This document shows positions 33,045-39,372 of a DNA stretch of 39,372 nt, piece after piece (within the stretch, counting starts at the first letter, position 1; each line of letters begins with the position of its first letter). This DNA comes from Polaromonas sp. 39-63-25 (GTDB lineage Bacteria; Pseudomonadota; Gammaproteobacteria; Burkholderiales; Burkholderiaceae_C). Position numbers and translations under genes: made by a program. The notes below the pieces were generated by a model. The model did no database searches. It had not been told where the DNA came from and worked only from the letters and a program-made list of their open reading frames with translations. The stretch spans positions 1 through 39,372 of the forward strand of contig NZ_NCJH01000030.1 in NCBI RefSeq assembly GCF_002278925.1, given 5' to 3'.

Positions 33045-34277
33045 TCAGCTCTCCCACTCCGGCAGGAGGTGGGCATCGCTGTACCCAGCGAAGCCCATGA
33101 ACCTGCGCCGCGCACCCTCTACATATTGAAGCATCCGCTCTGAAGCCAACCACCTGCGCCCTGTCAACTCAGCGGCCAGAGGGCCGGTGAACCAGCCAGC
33201 GAAGTTGTCGACCATCGTGTCGCCGGGACGAGTGAGATATTCGATCAGGAACTTGGCCAGCGCCAGCGGAAAGGTGGCACCGTGCACTGGCAACCCCTGT
33301 TCCTTCGCGAATCTGCGCACCTCCGTCTGGCTGTGGCAACGGCCGCCGAACTGCAGGACGTTCCGTGGAATTCTGCCTTCTGTCGGCGCCCCAAACGAGC
33401 CCGGATAGATCTTGTTCGCACCGTCACCATAGACGCCTGTTCGATTCTCCCCGCCCTTGGCGATCAACTTGAGGTGGCGTTCTGTGTGCGGCTGCAGCAC
33501 GCGCTGATTTGAAGCGAACATCCTTGAAGGGTCATTGGAAAAAATGTAAATTGGCTCATAGCCGGTGTTTAGCAACACTCGTTCTTTGCTTGCCCAGGCG
33601 ATTGGCCCTGGCGCTTTGGAAGCGTTGGACCATACCAGGGAATCGACTTTGTACAGACCAAGTTTTTCGTGCAGGGCAATTACAACCCTCTCCGGGGTCA
33701 AGGAGCGAGCCGGCAGACCTTTTAGGAATACATCCTGAGTTATGTTCAGCGCGATCGTCCCGCCAGCCACGAGGTTTTTGACAATGGGTTCCATGGCTCT
33801 GCAGATGAAATCCACATACAGGCTCTCGGCGATTCCCCCGTATGCCCTCGGCCGGTCGATGCAATAGGGCGGGGAGGTAAGGCAACAGTGAATGGGTTCA
33901 TTGAAACCTTTGAACACGTCCGCGCAGTCCCCCCACAGTGCAAGCCCGAGCTTTGTGGAAAAGCCGAGAAGGACGGTCCGCCTTGGTGCCGGCGTCAGCT
34001 CGCCACGGGCCTTCGCAGTGGACCGCCACACCCCGCGTTCGCCCGGTACCTTTTCGAGCAACCCGAGCGCGCGGAGTGAATGTTGGGCCCACCGGATTTT
34101 TCTGGTGACCGGATTGTGGAGGGCTCGATCCTTCCCGGTCGGCACCCTCTCAAGCAGGGCGCCCTCGGGGATCACCTTGTCGATGGAAAGAGACTTGTAG
34201 AGTTGGTCATTTCGGAGGGGTTCTCCTCGGCTGTACGCGGCCATCAGCGGCTTGAAGAGATCTTGCTGCAGGTTCAT
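33045..34277 (-). CDS. DNA methyltransferase (N6-adenine/N4-cytosine, beta type) with Mrr-like N-terminal domain
   Basis: A 410-residue protein. Residues about 1-95 look like the Mrr N-terminal winged helix (RNDQLYKSL, then RKIRWAQHSLRALGLLEKVP and GVWRSTAKARG). The methylase part has catalytic TSPPY at about 134-138, and the AdoMet motif VDNFAGWFTG near 354-363 comes after it, the beta-class order. ATG 34277 is used; TTG 34328 is an alternative. No restriction enzyme gene is adjacent, so it is an orphan methylase, possibly protecting the element or controlling its genes. Confidence 0.88.
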   Translation of the reverse strand: MNLQQDLFKPLMAAYSRGEPLRNDQLYKSLSIDKVIPEGALLERVPTGKDRALHNPVTRKIRWAQHSLRALGLLEKVPGERGVWRSTAKARGELTPAPRRTVLLGFSTKLGLALWGDCADVFKGFNEPIHCCLTSPPYCIDRPRAYGGIAESLYVDFICRAMEPIVKNLVAGGTIALNITQDVFLKGLPARSLTPERVVIALHEKLGLYKVDSLVWSNASKAPGPIAWASKERVLLNTGYEPIYIFSNDPSRMFASNQRVLQPHTERHLKLIAKGGENRTGVYGDGANKIYPGSFGAPTEGRIPRNVLQFGGRCHSQTEVRRFAKEQGLPVHGATFPLALAKFLIEYLTRPGDTMVDNFAGWFTGPLAAELTGRRWLASERMLQYVEGARRRFMGFAGYSDAHLLPEWES

Positions 34278-34491
34278 TTCAGTTGTACTGGCCCTGTCGG
34301 CTCGGGCATTAGCTGTGGTTGGGAACAACCATCCAGACTAAGGTAGCCCACTGTTCGCCTGCGTCAAGCCCGCCGCCGCAGACCTTCCCCTCGACATCGG
34401 TCAGGTGTCGTGTCTCGGTCTACAGAACTTGCGTTTGGGGATGCCTGGCCATCGCATACCCGCCCAATTGGAGCCAGCTGGGAGTTCGCGC

Positions 34492-34935
34492 CTATGCAGA
34501 CAGTGAGGCCAGCTTCTCGGCCGCTTCTGTTTTGCTCATCCGTCGCAGAGCGGCGATCGCCGGCATGTTGGAGGCCCTGGGCCGTGTCTTGGCCTCTTCC
34601 CATTTGTACACCGACTGATTGGAGACGCCAAGCAAAAGGCCCAACTCCGTTGCAGAGAGGCCGAGGCGCTTGCGCTGGGCAGCGAACCCCTTTGCGCTGT
34701 ACCGGTGGACCGTTGGTCCATCATCAGCATCATCAGCGGCGGGCGGCACGCTCTTCGGGCTACGTTTCGCCGAACCCTTCACGAGCTTTTCTAGTTCGAG
34801 AACGCGGCGCTTTAACGCTGCGACATCGGTCCGGTGCTGTGAGGATGCCTTTTTCAGTTGTGAGTTTTGGGCGCGGGCTTCTTTCCGGGCAACCCGTGTG
34901 ATTTCACTTTTTAAAACAACAGCTAGGCTAGTCAT
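34492..34935 (-). CDS. XRE-type helix-turn-helix protein
   Basis: A 147-residue protein. The N-terminal part (about 1-60) is a charged, coiled-coil-like helix (AQNSQLKKASSQHRTDVAAL), the centre is flexible, and the C-terminal part is an XRE helix-turn-helix: GFAAQRKRLGLSATELGLLL, then GVSNQSVYKWEEAKTRPR. The DNA-binding domain at the C-terminal end is less usual for this family. The start is taken at ATG 34935. It may regulate genes of the element; the target is unknown. It lies between the methylase and a group of small genes. Confidence 0.8.
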   Translation of the reverse strand: MTSLAVVLKSEITRVARKEARAQNSQLKKASSQHRTDVAALKRRVLELEKLVKGSAKRSPKSVPPAADDADDGPTVHRYSAKGFAAQRKRLGLSATELGLLLGVSNQSVYKWEEAKTRPRASNMPAIAALRRMSKTEAAEKLASLSA

Positions 34936-35051
34936 GACAGGGGGGCGTCGGCATTGCTGCCTAGGCGTCAGTGAAGGACTGGCCATTGTAGGATGCCGCT
35001 CTGCCAGTTTGACCCCGTGTATTTGCAAGCTACCCGTTGTGCCAGTTCTGC

Positions 35052-35270
35052 CTACGCAAGATCAATCAAAAGGTCGGCGGCTTCGCTGATGCGCATGTTC
35101 GAATAGGAGCTCACAGTCGCGGGGTCAGAGGCCATTGCAATTGCCTTCTTCGGCACGCGCAACCCTATTGCCTTCATCGCCTTGAGCTCTTTTACCAGCG
35201 CCTCGGAAAAATCAAGCTGAAGGGTTGCGGCGGCGGCCGCGTCGGTGGATTCATGGGTTTGGGTATTCAT
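35052..35270 (-). CDS. Unknown 72-residue protein
   Basis: A 72-residue protein from ATG 35270 (MNTQTHESTDAAAAATLQLD), with a hydrophobic helix region (FSEALVKELKAMKAIGLRVP) and an acidic end. It lies 62 bases downstream of the gene that follows the LexA-like site, on the same strand, so it may share that transcript. No family recognised. Confidence 0.6.
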   Translation of the reverse strand: MNTQTHESTDAAAAATLQLDFSEALVKELKAMKAIGLRVPKKAIAMASDPATVSSYSNMRISEAADLLIDLA

Positions 35271-35332
35271 GCACCCAAGATATTCCACAAAAACATTTGC
35301 GCAAGGGGTACCTTCGCGCTTCCTGCGTCAAC

Positions 35333-35770
35333 CTACACCTCGCCGCGCGGCTGCTCCTCAACATCGCGATCGTCGTCCATCGGATCAAAGCCTGAGCGTT
35401 GGGCGGCGGCGACCCTTGCCAGGTCCCGGCGGTGAGGCTTCGTGCGCGGGGCGAGCACGGCTGGCTGTCCCGGAAATTTGCATAGCCAGCGCTGGCGCGC
35501 CGAGGTAGAGCGTGCTTTGAGGCTGTCGCCACGCTGGATCACCTGAGTGCCTTCGATCAACATGCCCTTTTCGTCGATCTTGATCACCTGGGCATAGATC
35601 ATCACTGGCAGCACGTAGGAGCCGTCTGGCTTCATCAGCTGGGCCATGAGGGTGCTGTCGCCGCGCCGCTTGCTCAGCACCAGCTCACCGCGGGCAGGGC
35701 CTATTTTCAGAACCTCAACCGGGTCCATCAGGCCGCCGCTGTCGATCAGGCGGTAGACATCGAACATCAT
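35333..35770 (-). CDS. Unknown protein, possibly SOS-controlled
   Basis: A 145-residue protein. The first half is strand-rich (VEVLKIGPARGELVLSKRRG, YVLPVMIYAQVIKIDEKG), the second half is basic then acidic (RTKPHRRDLARVAAAQRSGF, DPMDDDRDVEEQ). I do not recognise the family. Its start at 35770 is preceded within 7-26 bases by a LexA-like box (35777-35796), so it may be switched on by DNA damage. It lies downstream of the SRAP gene on the same strand. Confidence 0.72.
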   Translation of the reverse strand: MMFDVYRLIDSGGLMDPVEVLKIGPARGELVLSKRRGDSTLMAQLMKPDGSYVLPVMIYAQVIKIDEKGMLIEGTQVIQRGDSLKARSTSARQRWLCKFPGQPAVLAPRTKPHRRDLARVAAAQRSGFDPMDDDRDVEEQPRGEV

Positions 35771-35776
35771 GCGGAA

Positions 35777-35796
35777 TACTGGTTAAATGTACAGTA
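35777..35796. promoter_or_regulatory. LexA-like (SOS) box
   Basis: TACTG-10-CAGTA, exactly the 20-base LexA frame; the core is CTGG-8-ACAG against CTGT-8-ACAG, one change. The arms extend to AATACTG/CAGTATT, seven bases perfect. It sits just before the start of the 145-residue gene (35770). Confidence 0.6.
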
Positions 35797-35831
35797 TTGC
35801 AGTATAGTGCGAGCAAGAGGCGCGCGGGAGG

Positions 35832-36512
35832 CTAGAGCGGTATCTCGACCTGTTTGGTGGGATCTGCCGCCCCGTGGTGGAAGACTTCCATGGAGGGGAG
35901 TTGGATGAGCTGATCTGCCTGCGCCACCGTGCCATTCAGCCATTGGTCCCAGTGCTCGCGCTCCAGCGGAACCACGGCACGTTTGTCTGCCTTGTCGTCT
36001 GCCGTTGTAGGGCCAGGTCGATGCATTGCCCTTAGAAGAGGATGCCCGTCACAATTTTGGGTTATTAGCGAGAAGGAAAGCTCAAGTTCGCCAGTGGCCG
36101 GATCCGTCCATTCAGACCAAATGCCAGCCAACGCCCAAGGATCGCCATCAGCCCGAGAAAACCGCCACCAAATGTTCTTGCCAGTTCCCCAATACGGCTC
36201 ATCAAAGCTCTCTGCCGGCACAAGGCAGCGCTGCCCCCGCTTCCATGGCCCGCGAAAGGTCCATGCAGTTGCCAGGCGCTCACGCCGGGCGTTGTTCGTG
36301 CTCATTGGCCGGCCGTCCTCGGTCATCGGTTTTCGTGTCGGGGAGTGTGGCGGAATCAACCCCCACTGCCCAACCTGCGCCACGGGTGCCGTCGTCACGA
36401 ACGGACCGGCCTTGAGGGGCGCGACCAATGGCAGGTACGGCTGTACAGGCGCGCCGACCTGGAACTTCATGCTGATTCGGGCCCCAGTCGGCGCCATGTA
36501 GAGATTGCACAT
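35832..36512 (-). CDS. SRAP-family protein (YedK/HMCES type)
   Basis: A 226-residue protein starting MCNLY, so Cys2 becomes the catalytic N-terminal residue that links to abasic sites in single-stranded DNA. Other family marks are NARRE (about residues 74-78), the RCLVPAESFDEPYW block and the conserved His in LLRAMHRPGP. SRAP proteins shield abasic sites during replication. Bacterial copies are often SOS-linked, and the LexA-like site here lies 36 bases after this gene rather than before it. The start at ATG 36512 is certain from the MCN requirement. Confidence 0.93.
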   Translation of the reverse strand: MCNLYMAPTGARISMKFQVGAPVQPYLPLVAPLKAGPFVTTAPVAQVGQWGLIPPHSPTRKPMTEDGRPMSTNNARRERLATAWTFRGPWKRGQRCLVPAESFDEPYWGTGKNIWWRFSRADGDPWALAGIWSEWTDPATGELELSFSLITQNCDGHPLLRAMHRPGPTTADDKADKRAVVPLEREHWDQWLNGTVAQADQLIQLPSMEVFHHGAADPTKQVEIPL

Positions 36513-36595
36513 GGCATCACTTTAGCGCCGGACGGGAGCGCTGCCAAATTCTGGTCTTCAACGGTGGCGCCCCTGCTGCCATGTTTCTAAAATCC

Positions 36596-36608
36596 ACACC
36601 TAAGGTGT
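36596..36608. promoter_or_regulatory. Palindrome before gene 36628
   Basis: ACACCT-A-AGGTGT, perfect six-base arms, 20 bases upstream of ATG 36628 and in the gap shared with the divergent SRAP gene; a possible operator. Confidence 0.35.
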
Positions 36609-36627
36609 CACACCGCGAAGGTATTTC

Positions 36628-36939
36628 ATGCTGGTTCGCTTTTACATCACACTCTCACTGGCCGTTGCAGCATTCAGCGCGGTAGGCATCCTCGCACCTG
36701 GGGTTGGCGAGTTGCTTTTAGGAATTCTGATCTGCGGACTGGCTCTGATCGCAGCGCTCCTTTTCTACGTTTTGGGGAAAAACTCGCCGACCCCAATCGC
36801 CCCTCAAGCATCCCGATGCGAACCTTGGCCAGATGCTGTTGTCCCGGAGGGCCTGCAAATTCACGACTTCCTACGGGTCCCGCCTCCCACCGGACTGGCG
36901 TTCTCGTCCTCACCGGCCGCTAATGGACCGCGTTTCTGA
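36628..36939 (+). CDS. Small membrane protein, unknown
   Basis: A 103-residue protein with two membrane helices, FYITLSLAVAAFSAVGILAP (about 5-24) and ELLLGILICGLALIAALLFY (about 28-47), then a hydrophilic Pro-rich tail. The start at ATG 36628 follows GAAGG by 7 bases. Its last 79 bases overlap the convergent minus-strand gene at 36861. No known family. Confidence 0.7.
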   Translation: MLVRFYITLSLAVAAFSAVGILAPGVGELLLGILICGLALIAALLFYVLGKNSPTPIAPQASRCEPWPDAVVPEGLQIHDFLRVPPPTGLAFSSSPAANGPRF

Positions 36940-37145
36940 TCGTCTACCAAGTTCAAGAGCGCTGCAGATCCAAGATCAAAAGCCTCCCGCCAGCTACGCA
37001 CTGGCTCCTCGGCCGCGGCAAGATCTTCCCACGTCGCCGCGTCCTCCTTGCTCTCAATAAGGACCCAGTAGAAGTCCCCTGGATCGGGCTCGTCGACAAA
37101 AACGCCAATGCGCCGCAAATGCATAGTGCCCATGATGTATTCCAT
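36861..37145 (-). CDS. Unknown acidic 94-residue protein
   Basis: A 94-residue protein, MEYIMGTMHLRRIGVFVDEP, with FYWVLIESKEDAATWEDLAA in the centre and a poorly conserved-looking, flexible tail. Starts at 37145, 37133 or 37124 are all in frame. It converges with and overlaps the 36628 gene by 79 bases, which could allow antisense interference. No family recognised. Confidence 0.58.
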   Translation of the reverse strand: MEYIMGTMHLRRIGVFVDEPDPGDFYWVLIESKEDAATWEDLAAAEEPVRSWREAFDLGSAALLNLVDDQKRGPLAAGEDENASPVGGGTRRKS

Positions 37146-37315
37146 CCATTTGACTAAATTAAGTGTGGAGGATACCTAACCAGCCTCAGTGCAGGTAGGG
37201 CTCATCGGCGCATTCGCATGTAGGTGCGATCTGGCGCATGCCAAAAGCGTGCCCTGGCCTTGCGCAGCGCTGTGGGCGGAGGCAGTCGGGCAGGCAAGGA
37301 TTCCCGAATTGAAAC

Positions 37316-37343
37316 TTGACAGGTCGAACTAACCCTTTAGGCT
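37316..37343 (+). promoter_or_regulatory. Promoter of gene 37379
   Basis: TTGACA (37316-37321), 16 bases, TAGGCT (37338-37343), about 35 bases before the start codon. The rest of the gap 37146-37378 shows nothing else clear. Confidence 0.5.
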
Positions 37344-37378
37344 GAAAGCTCACCAATCAACACGGTAAAAAAATTGCC

Positions 37379-37690
37379 ATGGCAAAGAAGAAAACCCTTC
37401 CAATTCGCCCGACCGAACTGCTCCGGCACCGCGCCAGGGCCCTCGGGTGTGTCCTGGCCAGCGTCGGAGACTATGAGCAGCTGGCCGGGATTGACCTCGC
37501 ATCGCTTTCCGAGCGCCAAACGCTGTGGGGCAAGTTCCGCCACCTTTTCTATGGGCCAGCTGACGAGTTGTTCAACGCCGTCATGGACTACTGCTCGACA
37601 ATTGCCCTTCAACGCCTCGATGCAGGTGAGTTTTGCCTTCTACCCGCATACTGGCACCTACCGGGAAAGGAACTCGGCATGGGAGCCTGA
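37379..37690 (+). CDS. Unknown 103-residue protein
   Basis: A 103-residue protein, basic at the start (MAKKKTLPIRPTELLRHRAR), then helical (LWGKFRHLFYGPADELFNAV) with two cysteines near the end. No known motif. The start at ATG 37379 lacks a clear Shine-Dalgarno, but a TTGACA promoter lies at the right distance. A single-gene unit is likely. Confidence 0.65.
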   Translation: MAKKKTLPIRPTELLRHRARALGCVLASVGDYEQLAGIDLASLSERQTLWGKFRHLFYGPADELFNAVMDYCSTIALQRLDAGEFCLLPAYWHLPGKELGMGA

Positions 37691-37789
37691 CGCGCCGAGA
37701 CGTTCTCATCGAAGAATAGCGAACCACCGCATCGGTAAATCCACTGCAGCCGATGCTAGTATTAATTACAAAACCCGAAACTAAAGACT

Positions 37790-38110
37790 ATGAAAAACAC
37801 CTCACGCACATTCACCTTCGCAAGGGCCGGTATGGTGGTCGCGCTGGCGGCCACAGCCGCATCACTGGCGGTCGCTCAAGCTGGCGGAATGACATTCGCT
37901 GACTTTGAAAAGGGACTGCGCTCCAGCCGCGACCCCGGGTGCTTCGCTGATGTGATCGTCGGAGCAAAGCTCGACAAGCGTGGCGCTGTGCTCGTGACCT
38001 CCAAAAAGTACAAACCGGTTATCGCTTCTCCAAAACTCGTGGGCGGCGCCACCCCGGCTCAACTCCAATCCTTGATCGGGATGAAGGTCTGCAATGGCGG
38101 CGAGCCCTGA
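37790..38110 (+). CDS. Small exported protein, unknown
   Basis: A 106-residue protein with a signal peptide (basic MKNTSRTFTFAR, then GMVVALAATAASLAVAQA, cleavage near residue 30). The mature part of about 75 residues has two cysteines (DPGCFAD, MKVCNGG) likely to pair in the periplasm. No known family. It has a 99-base gap upstream with an AT-rich TAGTATTAAT stretch that may hold the -10. Confidence 0.7.
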   Translation: MKNTSRTFTFARAGMVVALAATAASLAVAQAGGMTFADFEKGLRSSRDPGCFADVIVGAKLDKRGAVLVTSKKYKPVIASPKLVGGATPAQLQSLIGMKVCNGGEP

Positions 38111-38180
38111 TACGACATCGAGGGCTACCCGGCGGGCAGAGTCCCGCCTTCGGTCGCAAATTTGATAGGGCACGAATTTC

Positions 38181-38573
38181 ATGAGCAAAACAGAACTGAG
38201 TCAGTCCGTTTACAACACGGTTGTCATTCGTACATGGATGGTCCCGGGTCCAGGTGGAGACGATAGCAACCCGCGCATTCTTTCCAGTTATTCAATTCAT
38301 GGCGCGCCGCCTGTCGAAATGACGGGCGATGGCATGGAGACCCAGGAAGGCGCCGCCCTGGCAGCCATCAATGTCGTTCAGCGATTTCTACACGAGCAGG
38401 AGTGGAAGCGGATCTTCGAGGACACCGTTGTCGAACTGTCAGAAGGCAAAGTCGATCACTACCTTGCTAGACACTGGGCAAGTGAAGGGAGCGACGGGCA
38501 GGGCGAGCGGGATCCTGCCGAGGCCGCCAAGGAAAAGCTTGAACAATGGAGGCAGTCCACGTCAGGCCAATGA
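38181..38573 (+). CDS. Unknown 130-residue protein
   Basis: A 130-residue acidic, hydrophilic protein (MSKTELSQSVYNTVVIRTWM). The first half is strand-rich; the second is helical (AALAAINVVQRFLHEQEWKR, AAKEKLEQWRQ). No known motif. It follows the exported protein by 70 bases on the same strand. Start ATG 38181. Confidence 0.65.
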   Translation: MSKTELSQSVYNTVVIRTWMVPGPGGDDSNPRILSSYSIHGAPPVEMTGDGMETQEGAALAAINVVQRFLHEQEWKRIFEDTVVELSEGKVDHYLARHWASEGSDGQGERDPAEAAKEKLEQWRQSTSGQ

Positions 38574-38646
38574 TGATGGCAGCAGGGATAGTTGGCACGC
38601 CTGCTTCAGCCGCCCGCGTCTAGCCCGCCGATAGGAACGCACGCGG

Positions 38647-39012
38647 CTATAAGTTGCAGGGAACCCACCTATAGCTCCGATTGGCGAGGTCAAGGGTCAA
38701 CACGATCTTGCCCTTCGGGGGCACCCCAGCAGCTTCAAGCTCATCGGCAAGGCGCCCAATCTGTCCGGAAGCCTGAATCCGAATGCGCAAGCCGGGGTCG
38801 TTCTCGCTCAAAAACGTCCCAGTGGTTCGAGCCGCAGACCTTGAAGGTGCATAGACCGCTCGATGGCGCCCTGGCCCTGAAGTGGTTTGGGTGACCTCAA
38901 AAGAAATCACGCTGTCTGAATGCTCAGTGACAGCACGTCCGCCGGCGATACCAGTTACTGGCAACGGGAATTCATATTGCTGGCCATCCTTCCAGACCGC
39001 CTGAATGTGCAT
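38647..39012 (-). CDS. Unknown 121-residue protein
   Basis: A 121-residue protein from ATG 39012 (MHIQAVWKDGQQYEFPLPVT), strand-rich, with YAPSRSAARTTGTFLSENDP in the centre and IVLTLDLANRSYRWVPCN at the end, suggesting a small beta protein. GAGG lies about 9 bases before the start. A longer frame to 39108 exists but is less likely. No known family. It converges with the gene ending at 38573. Confidence 0.65.
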   Translation of the reverse strand: MHIQAVWKDGQQYEFPLPVTGIAGGRAVTEHSDSVISFEVTQTTSGPGRHRAVYAPSRSAARTTGTFLSENDPGLRIRIQASGQIGRLADELEAAGVPPKGKIVLTLDLANRSYRWVPCNL

Positions 39013-39195
39013 GCGCTGCCCTCTGAACGCATAGATCCCGTAAGAGGGCTGATAGATGTAGCTACACGTTTTGAGGTACACCCCAAAGGAGGGTCGGCAG
39101 GGATTCATGTAAAAACCCGCAGAAACGGGCTTAAGTCCCTGTCGCTGTTGACTTTTTTGATTCCGCCGGCGAGCAGACGTCGGAGAAAGCGGGAT

Positions 39196-39209
39196 ATAAG
39201 CGCGCTTAT
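39196..39209. repeat. Perfect 14-bp palindrome
   Basis: ATAAGCGCGCTTAT lies in the gap 39013-39361, about 65 bases left of the border repeat. It could be a binding or recombination site; no partner is known. Nothing else in this gap is supported apart from the border repeat. Confidence 0.35.
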
Positions 39210-39272
39210 GGCGGCTAAAATCGCCACTGAGGCCTCGGCCTCCCCGCTTCCCTCCCTGAGCGGGCCTGGACT

Positions 39273-39372
39273 ATCACTACTGTCCGGTTAAAAGTTGAAC
39301 AAAATCAATTGGTTAGTGTCGGTTGGTAGTTCGGTTCCAGAGTTATCGGGCTGCAAGGCGCATGAAAGCTGG
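39273..39372 (+). mobile_element. Border repeat and possible start of an IS4-type element (cut by window end)
   Basis: ATCACTACTGTCCGGTTAAA (39273-39292) matches the inverted left copy at 82-101 with one mismatch. About 70 bases inside, an ATG at 39363 with AAGG before it reads MKA and then runs off the window; this resembles the beginning of IS4-family transposases of the MHAGKTLFAQ type, but only a few codons are visible. The call is tentative. Confidence 0.35.

Noticed and set aside
1-39372. tRNA or rRNA genes and attachment sites
   Set aside because: No cloverleaf or rRNA segment was recognised by eye; a tRNA search tool would be needed to exclude them fully.

Overview
The window looks like an accessory region (genomic island, integrative element or large plasmid) of a GC-rich betaproteobacterium, most likely Burkholderiales. 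This rests on codon use, ATG/GTG starts behind GGAG-type ribosome sites, IS66 and ISL3-type transposases, and a remnant related to HU/IHF. No housekeeping gene, rRNA, tRNA or CRISPR array was seen, so the assignment is an inference.

Layout. (1) 0.4-7.9 kb: a restriction-type operon joined by ATGA overlaps: unknown gene, DUF1016 nuclease, hsdS, hsdR. An ISL3-family transposase gene starts only 10 bp after hsdR. No hsdM is present. (2) 8.2-11.5 kb: an OLD-family ATPase/TOPRIM nuclease overlapping a UvrD-like helicase, the Gabija (GajAB) arrangement, with a 20-bp perfect inverted repeat upstream. (3) 11.5-14.5 kb: a complete IS66 element (26-bp perfect terminal repeats, 8-bp target duplication) inserted beside a degenerate HU/IHF-like pseudogene. 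(4) 14.5-14.85 kb: non-coding DNA with DnaA-box-like sites and inverted repeats, possibly an old origin. (5) 14.8-16.7 kb: a small Cys-containing gene and an unknown gene translationally coupled to a PIN-domain nuclease, followed by three copies of a 14-bp direct repeat. (6) 17-24.6 kb: exported and unknown proteins, a NUC1-type nuclease, a DinG/XPD-like Fe-S helicase, a DUF1173 protein, two adjacent bactofilins and a small membrane protein. (7) 24.7-33 kb: mostly short unknown genes, plus a GHKL (Hsp90-type) ATPase, each with its own promoter and terminator. (8) 33-39 kb: an orphan adenine/cytosine-N4 methyltransferase, an XRE-type regulator, an SRAP (YedK-type) protein with a LexA-like site downstream, and several small unknown or exported genes. 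The window ends in the first bases of what may be an IS4-type element. A 20-bp inverted repeat with one mismatch lies near each edge.

The most unusual signal is in part 7. At least five, and probably six, unrelated genes (24896, 26860, 29608, 31307, 31705 on +; 32898 on -) share the same 5' leader design: promoter, then two small hairpins, a strong CCC...GGG hairpin, and a final hairpin pairing with the Shine-Dalgarno region or start-codon vicinity. The stems differ in sequence but keep pairing, which suggests a conserved translation-controlling RNA that co-regulates the accessory genes of this element.
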